Below, piece by piece: positions 45,032 through 53,443 of a stretch of 64,000 bases of DNA (the first letter of the stretch is position 1; every line of letters begins with the position of its first letter). Origin of the DNA: Sulfobacillus sp. (lineage in GTDB: Bacteria > Bacillota > Sulfobacillia > Sulfobacillales > Sulfobacillaceae). The stretch covers positions 109,174 through 173,173 of the forward strand of contig DAIDDL010000003.1 of the NCBI GenBank assembly GCA_027309085.1, written 5' to 3'. A program made the translations under genes and the position numbers. The notes under the pieces were generated by a model that did not search any database, was not told the DNA's origin, and worked only from the letters and a program-made list of their open reading frames with translations.

Positions 45032-45913
45032 CTAACTGTGCAAAGTGTCCCTTGGAACGGTATGCTGGCCCAGCGCTATGCCCAGACTGAGGGCAATGGT
45101 CGGCAATTTGCGGTAATCGATACCAGTCGTGTAGCCTTTGCTGTCTAAATAGGGAATGAGGTCCTCGGCTTTGAGATTGCCGGGAGCACCTGGCGCAAAT
45201 GGGCAGCCGCCAAGGCCTCCGATAGCTGTGTCAAACTGGAAGATTCCCGCGTCCAGGGCGATATCAATGAGAGGTTCGAGACCAGTGCCAGAGTCATGCA
45301 GATGGAGGCCGATGCGGGAAGGGCTAATGCGTGTCACCGCCGCGTGAAGAATGTCCGTGAAAATTGGGGGTGTGGCGCTGCCGATGGTATCGGCCAAGAT
45401 GACGCCGTCGACTCCCGCGTTGAGATAGGCGTCCATGACGTGGCTGACCTCTGCCGGAGAGATGGCTCCTTGATATGGGCACCCAAAGGCGGTGGAAACC
45501 GCTCCCAGAACTTGACGCCCGTTGTCCTTGGCCCGTCTTACCAGAGGGATTAGCGCCTCAAGACTCTCATCGGTGCTGCGGTTCAAATTGGCGCGGTTGT
45601 GGGCATTGCTGGCGGACACGACAAACACCAGGGTATCGGCATCGGTGGTCAGGGCGCGGTCAAGGCCGCGGGCGTTAGGCACTAAGACATGGCGCCGGAT
45701 GTGGGAGGTCGGCCAAGCGGCAAGGAAGGCTTCGGTGTCGGCCATTTGCGGGACGCGGTCGGCGCGCATGAAGGAGCCCAATTCAAGATTGTGATATCCC
45801 GCCTGCACCAAGAGGTCCGCAATTTGTATTTTATCGGCAGTGGATAGCACCTGCGGCTGGTCTTGCAGACCATCACGCAATGTCACATCGGTAATCTCGA
45901 TGGCTGTGGACAT
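45032..45913 (-). CDS. Hydroxymethylglutaryl-CoA lyase family enzyme
   Basis: A 293-residue TIM-barrel lyase of the HMGL/DRE group: ITDVTLRDGLQDQP (metal Asp and Arg), STAFGCPYQG, LHLHDSGTGL (metal histidines) and the cysteine loop GGLGGCPFAPGAPGN. It splits 3-hydroxy-3-methylglutaryl-CoA or a close analogue (for example citramalyl-type CoA esters) to acetyl-CoA plus a keto acid. ATG 45913 with TAAGGAG 8 bases upstream. Convergent with the CoA-transferase that would supply its substrate. Confidence 0.9.
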   Translation of the reverse strand: MSTAIEITDVTLRDGLQDQPQVLSTADKIQIADLLVQAGYHNLELGSFMRADRVPQMADTEAFLAAWPTSHIRRHVLVPNARGLDRALTTDADTLVFVVSASNAHNRANLNRSTDESLEALIPLVRRAKDNGRQVLGAVSTAFGCPYQGAISPAEVSHVMDAYLNAGVDGVILADTIGSATPPIFTDILHAAVTRISPSRIGLHLHDSGTGLEPLIDIALDAGIFQFDTAIGGLGGCPFAPGAPGNLKAEDLIPYLDSKGYTTGIDYRKLPTIALSLGIALGQHTVPRDTLHS

Positions 45914-46216
45914 AGTTTCACGCTCCTTACACCGAGTATAGCGCAAAGTCGGGCACGGTATGTCCGGCCATTAAGAATTGCTGGGAATATAGGCGCTGGC
46001 TGCTGCCGTGATGCGGAACTCTTGGGCAGTGAGGGTCTGCACGGATATGCTATGCCGTCCATTCAGGGAAGAGATTTGATACCCGCCTTGGGATGTGGCC
46101 ATAACAGCGGCCGCTGACGGCGGAGCCAACGCTCGCCGCAAAGCTGCGGGTCAGCCCCTCAAAGGATGGGTGAGCGCTGCTGTGGACTATCCAGTCGAGC
46201 AGATAGACCCTTGGGC
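45914..46216. other. Intergenic region, about 300 bp
   Basis: No gene seen; presumably holds the promoter of the lyase gene at its left. Confidence 0.4.
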
Positions 46217-46492
46217 TCAGCGCAATTCGATCTTCATGCGGCCTGTGGGCAAGCCATCGGGGCTGAACGCGTAGACGCGCTGGCAACGTTCGACCAGGGA
46301 CATGCCCCAGATGCGTGCCGTATCGCGCTCCTCAAGGACGCGGTCATCAAGGAACTGGGCGGTATAAAGGTGGGGCGCAACTGGCCACAAGCCCTCGTTG
46401 TAGAGCAAGCGGGCTAAGCGCTGAACCCACTCTACAGGCTGCATGGGCGAGAACTTGGGTCCGTGTGCGGTGATGGGCGAGCAGACGTAGAC
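46217..46492 (-). pseudogene. DUF4406-like nucleoside-deoxyribosyltransferase-fold protein, N-terminal frameshift
   Basis: The frame VYVCSPITAHGPKFSP..., ARLLYNEGLWPVAPHLYTAQFLDD, GMSLVERCQRVYAFSPDGLPTGRMKIEL matches small DUF4406-type proteins (YVCSPyrg ... G..PIAPHLy ... EI..A) that are common on phages and mobile elements. The reading frame has a stop immediately before VYVCSP, with an ATG one base out of frame (46496), which suggests a 1-base indel at the start. Translation from the internal ATG at 46444 would lose the first strand. Confidence 0.6.
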
Positions 46493-46564
46493 TCATGGAC
46501 GCTTGTGTAGCATTGGCACGAACCTCCCGAGGCATGATAAGAAGAATGTGCCACGCGAGGTGGG

Positions 46565-46600
46565 ATGCCATATAATGTAGAGCTCTACATTATATGGCAT
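46565..46600. repeat. 36-bp perfect palindrome
   Basis: ATGCCATATAATGTAGAG is followed directly by its exact reverse complement with no spacer (centre GAGCTC). It sits at the point where the ISAzo13-type transposase loses homology. Confidence 0.85.
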
Positions 46601-47648
46601 TCCACTTGGATGTCCCCGGAGGGAAATGGCAGACGGTAATCGGGATCTGCAGCTCATCGGCCAACCGTTGGATTTCGATTTTCCACAGCCGGGATCGGGA
46701 GCTATTGCTGCCGCCGCCATCGGCCGTGATTAAGAGCTCCTGCGCGTGGGGATACCGGGCCCGGCCCATGCGGAACCACCATTGGCGAATGCTTTCCACC
46801 GCAAATTCGGCGGTATCGTGATCGGTGCCGACGGTGACCCACCCCGCATTATGCGTCGGATCATAGACGCCATACGGCACGGCTTTCCCCAAGTCTTTGT
46901 CCATGAAGTCATGGTCATTGACATCCACGGGCTTGCCCGCGGGGTGGTATTCTCGGCCATGATTCTTAAACAGCCCGAGGAGTTCTTTCTTTTTGGCATC
47001 CACAGAAATGGCGGGATTCCCGAGTGCCTGAAACTGGCGGGTCATCTCGGCAATGTGCGCGAACTGACCATCCCGGTCGGGATGGTGCCCGCCGGATTCG
47101 AATCGCTTCCGGTTGGCCTGCATGCTGTAGTGATTCTTGGCGAGCAGCTGGGACACCGTCATGCGACTGATGGGCATGCCCTGGTCGGCCAAGGCGCGCG
47201 CTAAATGATCGAGACTTTTCGTGGTCCAGAGCAGGGGCGATTCGGGATCGCCTTGTGTGCTTTCGCCAACCAACTTCAATAAGGCGGCCTCCACCTCGGG
47301 AAAGACCTCGGTAATGGGCTTGCGTCCGCCGCCTGGGCGGCGAATCCGATCGGGATCCAGCGGCGTCTTCCCTTGCAACTGGGCGACGCCCAGTTGCAAG
47401 GTATCCGGAGACAGGCCCGTCACCGCATGGATCGCCTTTTGGCCGCCATAACCCAAGGACAACACCATGGCCGCCGCGACCAGACGGAGCGATTTTTCAT
47501 CTAATACGTGTTGGCACTGGCTAAAAATTTCGTGATACCGGGCCTGATCTTGTGAGGAAAACTCGAGCGGTGGATTCAATGGAGCGCCCCATTTCGATAG
47601 AAATTTTCTCCACATAGCGTAGCAAAGGGGCAAGAAATAGTCCAGCAA
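46590..47648 (-). pseudogene. ISAzo13-family transposase, 3'-truncated
   Basis: The ORF (352 codons; likely start at an inner ATG, 47615) is a DDE transposase of the ISAzo13 group: LDEKSLRLVAAAMVLSLGYGG, GGGRKPITEVFPEVEAALLKL, SVDAKKKELLGLFKN (first Asp), YGVYDPTHNAGWVTVGTDHDTA and LLITADGGGSNSSRSRLWK (second Asp). Family members continue after TSKWN with a segment carrying the catalytic Glu and about 60 more residues; here the sequence stops at TSKWNAI inside the 36-bp palindrome. Without the third acidic residue it should be inactive. Confidence 0.85.
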
Positions 47649-47839
47649 AAAGGCACGCTCCGTATCAGGATCGGGGTCGCATGCGTGAGCCCAATATCAA
47701 CCCAATATAGCATAACAAGGGAATGCCGACTTGTCTAGCGTGTGGCATAAATTACCATTTTAACGTCGAAGCGTAGGTTGTAATTATACGAGTCCTAACG
47801 ACGGGAGATCTTCCGCGTCTCCGTGGGCGGCCAGTCCGG

Positions 47840-48558
47840 CTACACTTTCAGCGGGACCCACTGGGCTTCGCCGGCCGCGACACGGGCCCGCATCTGGGCT
47901 GACGCCCAAAAGTGCAAGCTCCCGTGGATCCGGATCGTATTATAGTGATGGATCCATTAGGTTACCACCTGATAGACTTCCGCATACGTGGTAAACTCTT
48001 GCTGAGCGAGGCATTCCCGTTCCAGTTGCGCATGCCAGGATTCAATGTAAGCGTTATAATTCGGGCTGTGGATGGGGATACGCTCATGCTCGAGACGCAA
48101 GGCGTCGCACCGGGCCTCAAACTTGGCTGCAAGAAATTGCGGGCCATTATCAGTGCGAATGACGGGCGGTTCGGCCCATTCGGTCTGGCGGGCGCTGACG
48201 GCCTGATGTAGCGTGTGCTCCATGTGATAGGCAATAATACTGCGGTCACAGACATCGATGATGGATTGCAGATAAAAAAATCGATCTGCTCCGACGACGT
48301 AAATCGTATTTGAGATGTGTCTGCCAGAGCTGATTCGGGCGCGTAATCACCCAGTTACGCGGCAAGTGACGCGGATGGGTCGTTTTGCGGCGGCGTTGCG
48401 GCCACAATAACTCCATCTCGCGACAGAAGCGGTACACTTTTCTTCTTGTTAATGGTGAGGATATAACGGCGCCGCAGGCGCCATGTGAGCTTTTCGTACC
48501 CATACACGGGGTTTTCTTCTTCTAAATGCAGCAAGAAGACTTTTCGCCCCAAGCACAT
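47840..48558 (-). pseudogene. IS3-family transposase (OrfB) remnant
   Basis: Reading minus strand: NPVYGYEKLTWRLRRRYILTINKKK, one-base shift to VYRLCREMELLWPQRRRKTTHP and RPNQLWQTHLKY, another shift to VVGADRFFYLQSIIDVCDRS, then PPVIRTDNGPQF and NAYIESWHAQLERECL (catalytic Asp and Glu). An in-frame TAA follows VYQVVT, and the family C terminus HYNTIRIHGSLHFWASAQMR resumes to the stop at 47840. Two frameshifts and one nonsense codon: dead copy. OrfA was not found. Confidence 0.82.
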
Positions 48559-48874
48559 AAATCAAAATCAGCCACCGACACCTCCCGAAATGACGCCAAC
48601 TCGAGTTTCGCCAATAGAGGAACGTGAAACCTGCCGTCCGTTGCCCCGTAAGGGTTTTAGCCCTTGGCTAAGTGTATGGGTACGGCTCCTTGCAGGCTAT
48701 GACAGCCTTGCTTGGGGGGCACAAGACTGAAATAGGACGTTCCTCTTCCTCGATCCCTGCATCGCCAGGCTGACGACCATCCGCTGCAGTCCCAGGCTTG
48801 CGGAGCTTAAGGCGTTCGACTACCATAAATGTACTCGTATTTTGTGTCCACCTAATTTTCTGAGGAGGAATCTC
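48559..48874. other. Intergenic region, about 315 bp
   Basis: No gene seen; contains the leader of the methyltransferase gene, which starts after a GAGGAGG site. Confidence 0.4.
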
Positions 48875-49699
48875 GTGAAACCCAACGACGCTTTCACCGA
48901 TCAAGCCTTTGGCCACAACGCAGCGCCTTCCCGCCTGCGGTGGCTTCATCAGCAGACGGTCCTGAGCAATCCTTCCCGCCGTCGGCTCTGGCAAGGTCTC
49001 CCGTCACTGCCTAATGCCCGAATTCTCGACGTGGGATGCGGACTGGGGATGGGCACCGCGGACCTGGCGCGTTCTACCGGAGCTCACCTGACAGGCCTTG
49101 ATTACGACAACGAAGCGCTGGACTACGCGCGGCAATGGACGCATGAATTGGATCTGCCCATCACATTCGAGTCAGCGGACGTCATGACCTGTGATTATCC
49201 TGACAATTTTTTCGATGGGATCACGGCTCGATTTGTGTGGCAACATCTCCAAAAGCCTCGGGAAGCCATTAGGCATTTGGCCCCTTTTCTTAAACCCGGA
49301 GGCTTCTGGTGGATCGAAGACGTCGATGATGGCTACGCCATCGACTGGCCTGAGTGGCCCAAGAACTGGAACAAAGCCATAGATGCCTTCCAGCGATTGC
49401 AGGCACAACATGCTGGCGACCGCTGCATTGGCCGCAAATTGGGAGTCTGGCTGGTCGAAGCGGGTTTTGAAGCCTACGCCAGCGTCGACGTTCAGACTTC
49501 AGCCTCCGTCGCTCACCTACACGACCCCAACTTAGTCTGGCAAATGCAGCGCATTGCAGATGTTTTGCCCCAACTAGCACAAGCCCAGCTCTTGTCCTAT
49601 AACGAATGGGATTCAGCCCAAGCAGCTCTAAAAGATGCGCTGCCCCGAACGGTATATCAATCCGCCGCAACGCTTTTGTGGCGGGCGGTTAAGATATAA
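48875..49699 (+). CDS. Class I SAM-dependent methyltransferase
   Basis: A 274-residue Rossmann-fold methyltransferase: ARILDVGCGLGMGTADLA (SAM motif I), GLDYDNEALDYARQ (motif II acidic), DNFFDGITARFVWQHLQKP (motif IV region) and FLKPGGFWWIEDVDDG (motif VI). The substrate is unknown; the type resembles UbiE/Methyltransf_11 proteins. GTG 48875 is chosen from GGAGG 6 bases upstream, which drops an unsupported 11-residue extension. It is the only intact non-IS gene between 46.2 and 51.6 kb. Confidence 0.85.
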   Translation: MKPNDAFTDQAFGHNAAPSRLRWLHQQTVLSNPSRRRLWQGLPSLPNARILDVGCGLGMGTADLARSTGAHLTGLDYDNEALDYARQWTHELDLPITFESADVMTCDYPDNFFDGITARFVWQHLQKPREAIRHLAPFLKPGGFWWIEDVDDGYAIDWPEWPKNWNKAIDAFQRLQAQHAGDRCIGRKLGVWLVEAGFEAYASVDVQTSASVAHLHDPNLVWQMQRIADVLPQLAQAQLLSYNEWDSAQAALKDALPRTVYQSAATLLWRAVKI

Positions 49700-49929
49700 A
49701 TCTCCCCATGGCCTCAGGCTTTCGCCCCCTGTCGGTAAGTCAGTCATTTAGGAGACGCACTGGGACAAACCGGCAGCCGCTGGTTGGCGGTTTCCCGAAA
49801 CCAATGAACACCTAACGGTAAACATTCCTGTTACGGCTAATTTCGAGATTTGGCGATTGACAGGGTCTCCGGTACGCTAGGAGTCAGCCAGGGTTTGGCC
49901 CTGAGCATCTCACTGAGGAGGCCCTGAGT

Positions 49930-50320
49930 ATGAAGTGTAATCCGCAACTGGCCATCAACCAACGGGTGGAACGTGTCACCAATGAGACCCTGGTCGTGGG
50001 CATCGATATGGCCAAAGATTTTCATGTCGCGCAGGCCGCCACCTGTCGGGGGGTGGTGCTGTCCCGGCATGCTCTGCGAATATCGAATTCCGCCGCCGGC
50101 TTTGCGCACCTGCTTCAGACGATCCGCCAGTGGCAGGCCACCTATCACTTGGCGGATGTCATCGTCGGCATGGAATCGACCGGACATTATTGGTTGAATC
50201 TGGCGCACTGGCTGACCGATCACGACATGGCGGTCGTCCTCGTGAACCCCGCGACCACGAAGCGCAACAAAGAAAATCGGGACAATAGCCCCGCCAAGAA
50301 CGATCCCAAAGACGTTGCGC
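49930..50320 (+). pseudogene. IS110-family transposase, 3'-truncated
   Basis: About 130 codons of the N-terminal DEDD (RuvC-like) domain remain: VVGIDMAKDFHVA with the first Asp, VIVGMESTGHYWLNL with Glu, VLVNPATTKRNKENRDNSPAKNDPKD with the later acidic residues. The family has about 400 residues, including a C-terminal helix-hairpin-helix half that is missing. Homology ends around 50316, where a reverse-oriented IS21 piece begins. GAGGAGG precedes ATG. Confidence 0.82.
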
Positions 50321-50569
50321 GGTGTGGCGTTGTTTATAGCGCACCTGGGCATCTTGCGCTAACCAGCCGAGAATGATGGATTTGAAGGGCTCGAGAGTCG
50401 ACAGCCGGACGGCCGTCTGGGGGAGCGTCGGAGAAAAATCCTCTTGTTGGAGATACTTGCGCACCGTTTTCCGATCCAATTGAAGTTTTTGCGCAATCAC
50501 GCCGGGCTTCCACCCTTGGGCCTGCAATAGTTTAATTTGTCGTATCTGATCGATGGATACCATCTCCAT
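50316..50569 (-). pseudogene. IS21-family IstA N-terminal fragment
   Basis: About 84 codons read MVSIDQIRQIKLLQAQGWKP, AQKLQLDRKTVRKYLQQ, then LEPFKSIILGWLAQDAQVRYKQRHTAQRLWD, the helix-turn-helix start of IS21 IstA transposases. The DDE domain and IstB are absent. It meets the IS110 piece tail to tail. Confidence 0.75.
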
Positions 50570-50677
50570 GTTTGTCTCCTCTCACAAGCTTCTAAACTCT
50601 ATCGAGAGGAGAAGAATTGATCAAATTCCTCCTGCTGAAAATGGGGAATTCCGCATGATGAAAATGAGGAAATCTCC

Positions 50678-50848
50678 GGCTCTTCCGCACTTTTGGTGTA
50701 AGTGGGGAATCTACGTGACCACATTTCTTCGGCATCATGTATCTTGGGCTTATATTTATTACTGACACCACATGTAGTATGTCTCGGTGAAACTAATGGC
50801 TATTTATGCTGATGAATTGTCACGTTACACCAAAAGTGCGGAAGAGCC
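50678..50848. mobile_element. 171-bp mini-element with ISL3-type terminal repeats
   Basis: It begins GGCTCTTCCGCACTTTTGG... (24 bases, 50678-50701) and ends with the exact reverse complement (50825-50848). The same repeat marks the ISL3 relic at 19865. With no room for a transposase, it is either a MITE-like derivative or an internally deleted ISL3 copy. No 8-bp target duplication is visible. Confidence 0.65.
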
Positions 50849-50900
50849 ATTTCTATTAGGCCATATACAGCGAAAACGTACGCTCCATAAGAACGTGGCG

Positions 50901-50951
50901 TCATAGCTTTCAGCTCATAGCTTTCAGCTCATAGCTTTCAGCTCATAGCTT
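50901..50951. repeat. 14-bp tandem repeat, 3.6 copies
   Basis: TCATAGCTTTCAGC is repeated three times without change, followed by TCATAGCTT. It lies in non-coding DNA between two ISL3-type ends. Confidence 0.95.
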
Positions 50952-51113
50952 CTCATCCGTCGGGTCACCGGGTGGAGAGCTGATACAGCCTGGCCTTTTT
51001 TACGGTTCCCCGCCGAACACGGCGTCATCGTGAGGACTGCTGGTGAACACTGCACCGCGGCGGGCATCTTACGACAACGTTCGTCATGTTTTTACAACAG
51101 CCCGAAAGTCTTT

Positions 51114-51157
51114 CACCAAAAGTGCGGAAGAGCCATTTCCATTAGGCCATATACAGC
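51114..51157. repeat. Solitary ISL3-type end with shared outer flank
   Basis: CACCAAAAGTGCGGAAGAGCC followed by ATTTCCATTAGGCCATATAC repeats, with one change, the right end and outer flank of the mini-element at 50828-50871; the inverse of most of it precedes and starts the ISL3 relic near 19.85 kb. The element this end belonged to is no longer present. Confidence 0.65.
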
Positions 51158-51420
51158 CTCCGCGTCCGCGCGCCGCGGGGTCAGAATTTGCCAGTCCCGC
51201 CGCTGGCGCTGTTGCTCGCGGGCCCAGGCCACCGCTAACTCCCGGCGCGCGGCAGGAGTCGGCGCGTCCTGCCAAAAGACGCCGGACGCATCACAGGTGG
51301 GCGACCAGACATCTACACAGACCCCTTTTCTGCTCTCGTCCTACACAGACCTCCACAACACCTCCTCGATCTTTTGGAAATTCCGGTAACTTGTGCCAAA
51401 TAAGTATATTACAAGATGCT
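51158..51420. other. Region right of the ISL3-type end
   Basis: One minus-strand frame reads CDASGVFWQDAPTPAARREL, protein-like but not recognised; it may be a fragment of a lost gene. No intact gene. Confidence 0.3.
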
Positions 51421-51423
51421 TGA

Positions 51424-51458
51424 CGAAACCTCTTGCATCACCAGGGGTTTCGGCTTTT
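51424..51458 (+). terminator. Orphan terminator-like hairpin
   Basis: CGAAACCTC and GGGGTTTCG pair over 9 positions and are followed by GCTTTT. No intact forward gene lies upstream, so it may be left over from a lost gene. Confidence 0.4.
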
Positions 51459-51629
51459 GCGGCATGCTTAATAGGAAACTTCCGATTCGACTATTGATAC
51501 AGGGACACTAACGGTTATTTGGCGGAAGATTCCATAGGCCGATCGGGTCTGACCAAAAACCATAACGTAGCACTAACTAAGGCAACAAAAGACGAGACCG
51601 TTAGGGCAGTCGACCAACTAACATGAAGT

Positions 51630-52463
51630 TTAAGAAGTTGTAGCGCCGGTTAAAAGTCCACTAAGTAGCCGACGATTAAACCATACGACTAAAATAGCGG
51701 GTGGAATAAGAGCGAGAATACCAATAGCCGACTGTAGCCCATAATCCACAGCGTACTTTGTGGCAAACTGCGTGATAAACACCGTGAGAGGCTCTGCACC
51801 CGAGGACGGCGCAAAGGTTAGTGGAATTAAAAACTGGCTCCAAGTGAACAAAAAGACGACAATTGTGGTCGAAGCAATACCAGGCCCAATTAATGGTAAA
51901 ACAATTTTGCGTATCGTCGTGAGAAAGGATGCTCCATCAATCAGCGCGGCTTCTTCAATCGCTTGCGGCAGAGAACTGATGTAGCTTCGCATTAGCCATG
52001 TAGCGATGGGTAAAGTGGCAGATGCTTCAACCAGTATAACTCCCGAATACGTTCCTACAAGGTTTAATTGTGCCATCAACTGAAACAGTGGAACAATAAT
52101 GGCATAGACGGGTAAAGAAATTGTTCCAATTATCACCAGGAATAATAATCGGGAACCTTTGAACTTGTAGCGTCCAAAGGCGTAGCCGGCCATCGTTGCC
52201 ACGACGACTGTGATGATGGTGGTCATCCCCGCTTCGAAAATAGAGTTAAAGGCCATCCGTAAGAATGACCCCGAAACACTATTGTTGCCAAATATTAAAT
52301 CGGAAAAATTTTGAAAAGTGACGGGATGCGGAAAGAAAAAAGGTTGGGATCCGTTTATTTGGTAGGGAGTGGATAATCCCACGACTAACGCCCAATAAAT
52401 GGGGGCGAGGCACCATAGAACAATGATTACACCCACAATCACCAGGCTAATTCGCTTTCTCAT
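51630..52463 (-). CDS. CUT1 sugar ABC importer permease (MalG-like)
   Basis: A 277-residue inner-membrane permease with six hydrophobic segments. The EAA loop that contacts the ATPase is EEAALIDGASFLTTIRKIVLPLIGPG, and the MalG-type N terminus (ISLVIVGVIIVLWCLAPIYWALVVGLS) is clear. Its start overlaps the stop of the preceding permease gene by one base (TAATG). Together with that permease it forms the channel for a sugar or oligosaccharide. Confidence 0.92.
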   Translation of the reverse strand: MRKRISLVIVGVIIVLWCLAPIYWALVVGLSTPYQINGSQPFFFPHPVTFQNFSDLIFGNNSVSGSFLRMAFNSIFEAGMTTIITVVVATMAGYAFGRYKFKGSRLLFLVIIGTISLPVYAIIVPLFQLMAQLNLVGTYSGVILVEASATLPIATWLMRSYISSLPQAIEEAALIDGASFLTTIRKIVLPLIGPGIASTTIVVFLFTWSQFLIPLTFAPSSGAEPLTVFITQFATKYAVDYGLQSAIGILALIPPAILVVWFNRRLLSGLLTGATTS

Positions 52464-53413
52464 TAATAGGATACCTCCCGGTAAATAAATCGTAGATAAA
52501 TATACCCTACAACACTGATCGATAGGGTCACCAACAAGGCCGCACTGATGCCTTGCCCAAAATTGAGATTTTGGAAAGCGTATAAGTACGTCTGAATGAC
52601 AGCAGACTTCGTATTGGGATCATATCCTGTTAACACATAGACTTGGTCAAAAATGCCGATACTGAGCACTGCAGCTTGAACCATGACAATGGCTATGGAT
52701 GGACGCAATAGTGGGAGGGTAATATGGGAAAACAAGTGCCATGAATGGCAGCCATCTACCCTAGCCGCCTCATAAATCGTTGTCGGGATACTCTCCAGAC
52801 CCGCTACAAAAATTATGGCCGCCAATGGCACGACTTGCCATAATAAGGCTAAAGTGATGAGAAACAATCCTAAATTCGGTAGTTTGGGATCATTAAACCA
52901 TATAATATTTTGAGAAATAATATGGAGACTCTTTAATAGGCCATCCAGCAATCCCGAGGTCGGATTATATATAAAGGACCACAACAGGCCTGTCACGACA
53001 CCAGGGACCGCCCAAGGCAGAATAACGACGGTGAGGAACACGCCGCGCCACTTGTGTGGAAGGTTGTGGAGCCATAATGCAATAACTATTCCGAAAAGGA
53101 ACACGCCGAGGGAGGTGAAGATAAAATAAAATACCGTGTTTCGTGCGGCAATTTGAAAGGACGGGTCTGACAATACATTGATATAATTTTGAACCCCCAC
53201 AAATTTGTGGAGTGCGGGATACAGGAGATCGTCAACATGAACGCTACTGAAGATGCTAAACAATAGGGGATAGATAACCAAAACACCAATAAATAGAATA
53301 GCGGGCAAAACAAGTAGGTATGGCATGAGATGCATGGTCAACATATAATGCGCGCGTTGCTTCTTTTGCGTCCGTTGACGAGATGTAGTCGAGCTACTTA
53401 GAAGAGTTTTCAC
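52463..53413 (-). CDS. CUT1 sugar ABC importer permease (MalF-like)
   Basis: A 316-residue permease with a short N-terminal tail and six membrane segments. PYLLVLPAILFIGVLVIYPLLFSIFSS is the usual first helix, and the EAA loop reads YEAARVDGCHSWHLFSHITLPLLRPS. Partner of the MalG-like gene that overlaps it and of the binding protein 30 bp upstream. Confidence 0.92.
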   Translation of the reverse strand: MKTLLSSSTTSRQRTQKKQRAHYMLTMHLMPYLLVLPAILFIGVLVIYPLLFSIFSSVHVDDLLYPALHKFVGVQNYINVLSDPSFQIAARNTVFYFIFTSLGVFLFGIVIALWLHNLPHKWRGVFLTVVILPWAVPGVVTGLLWSFIYNPTSGLLDGLLKSLHIISQNIIWFNDPKLPNLGLFLITLALLWQVVPLAAIIFVAGLESIPTTIYEAARVDGCHSWHLFSHITLPLLRPSIAIVMVQAAVLSIGIFDQVYVLTGYDPNTKSAVIQTYLYAFQNLNFGQGISAALLVTLSISVVGYIYLRFIYREVSY

Positions 53414-53443
53414 TTGGTTTGCCCTCCATTAACTTTGCTTCTA

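Noticed and set aside
50901..50951. CRISPR array
   Set aside because: Units are 14 bp and directly adjacent, with no spacers and no cas genes.
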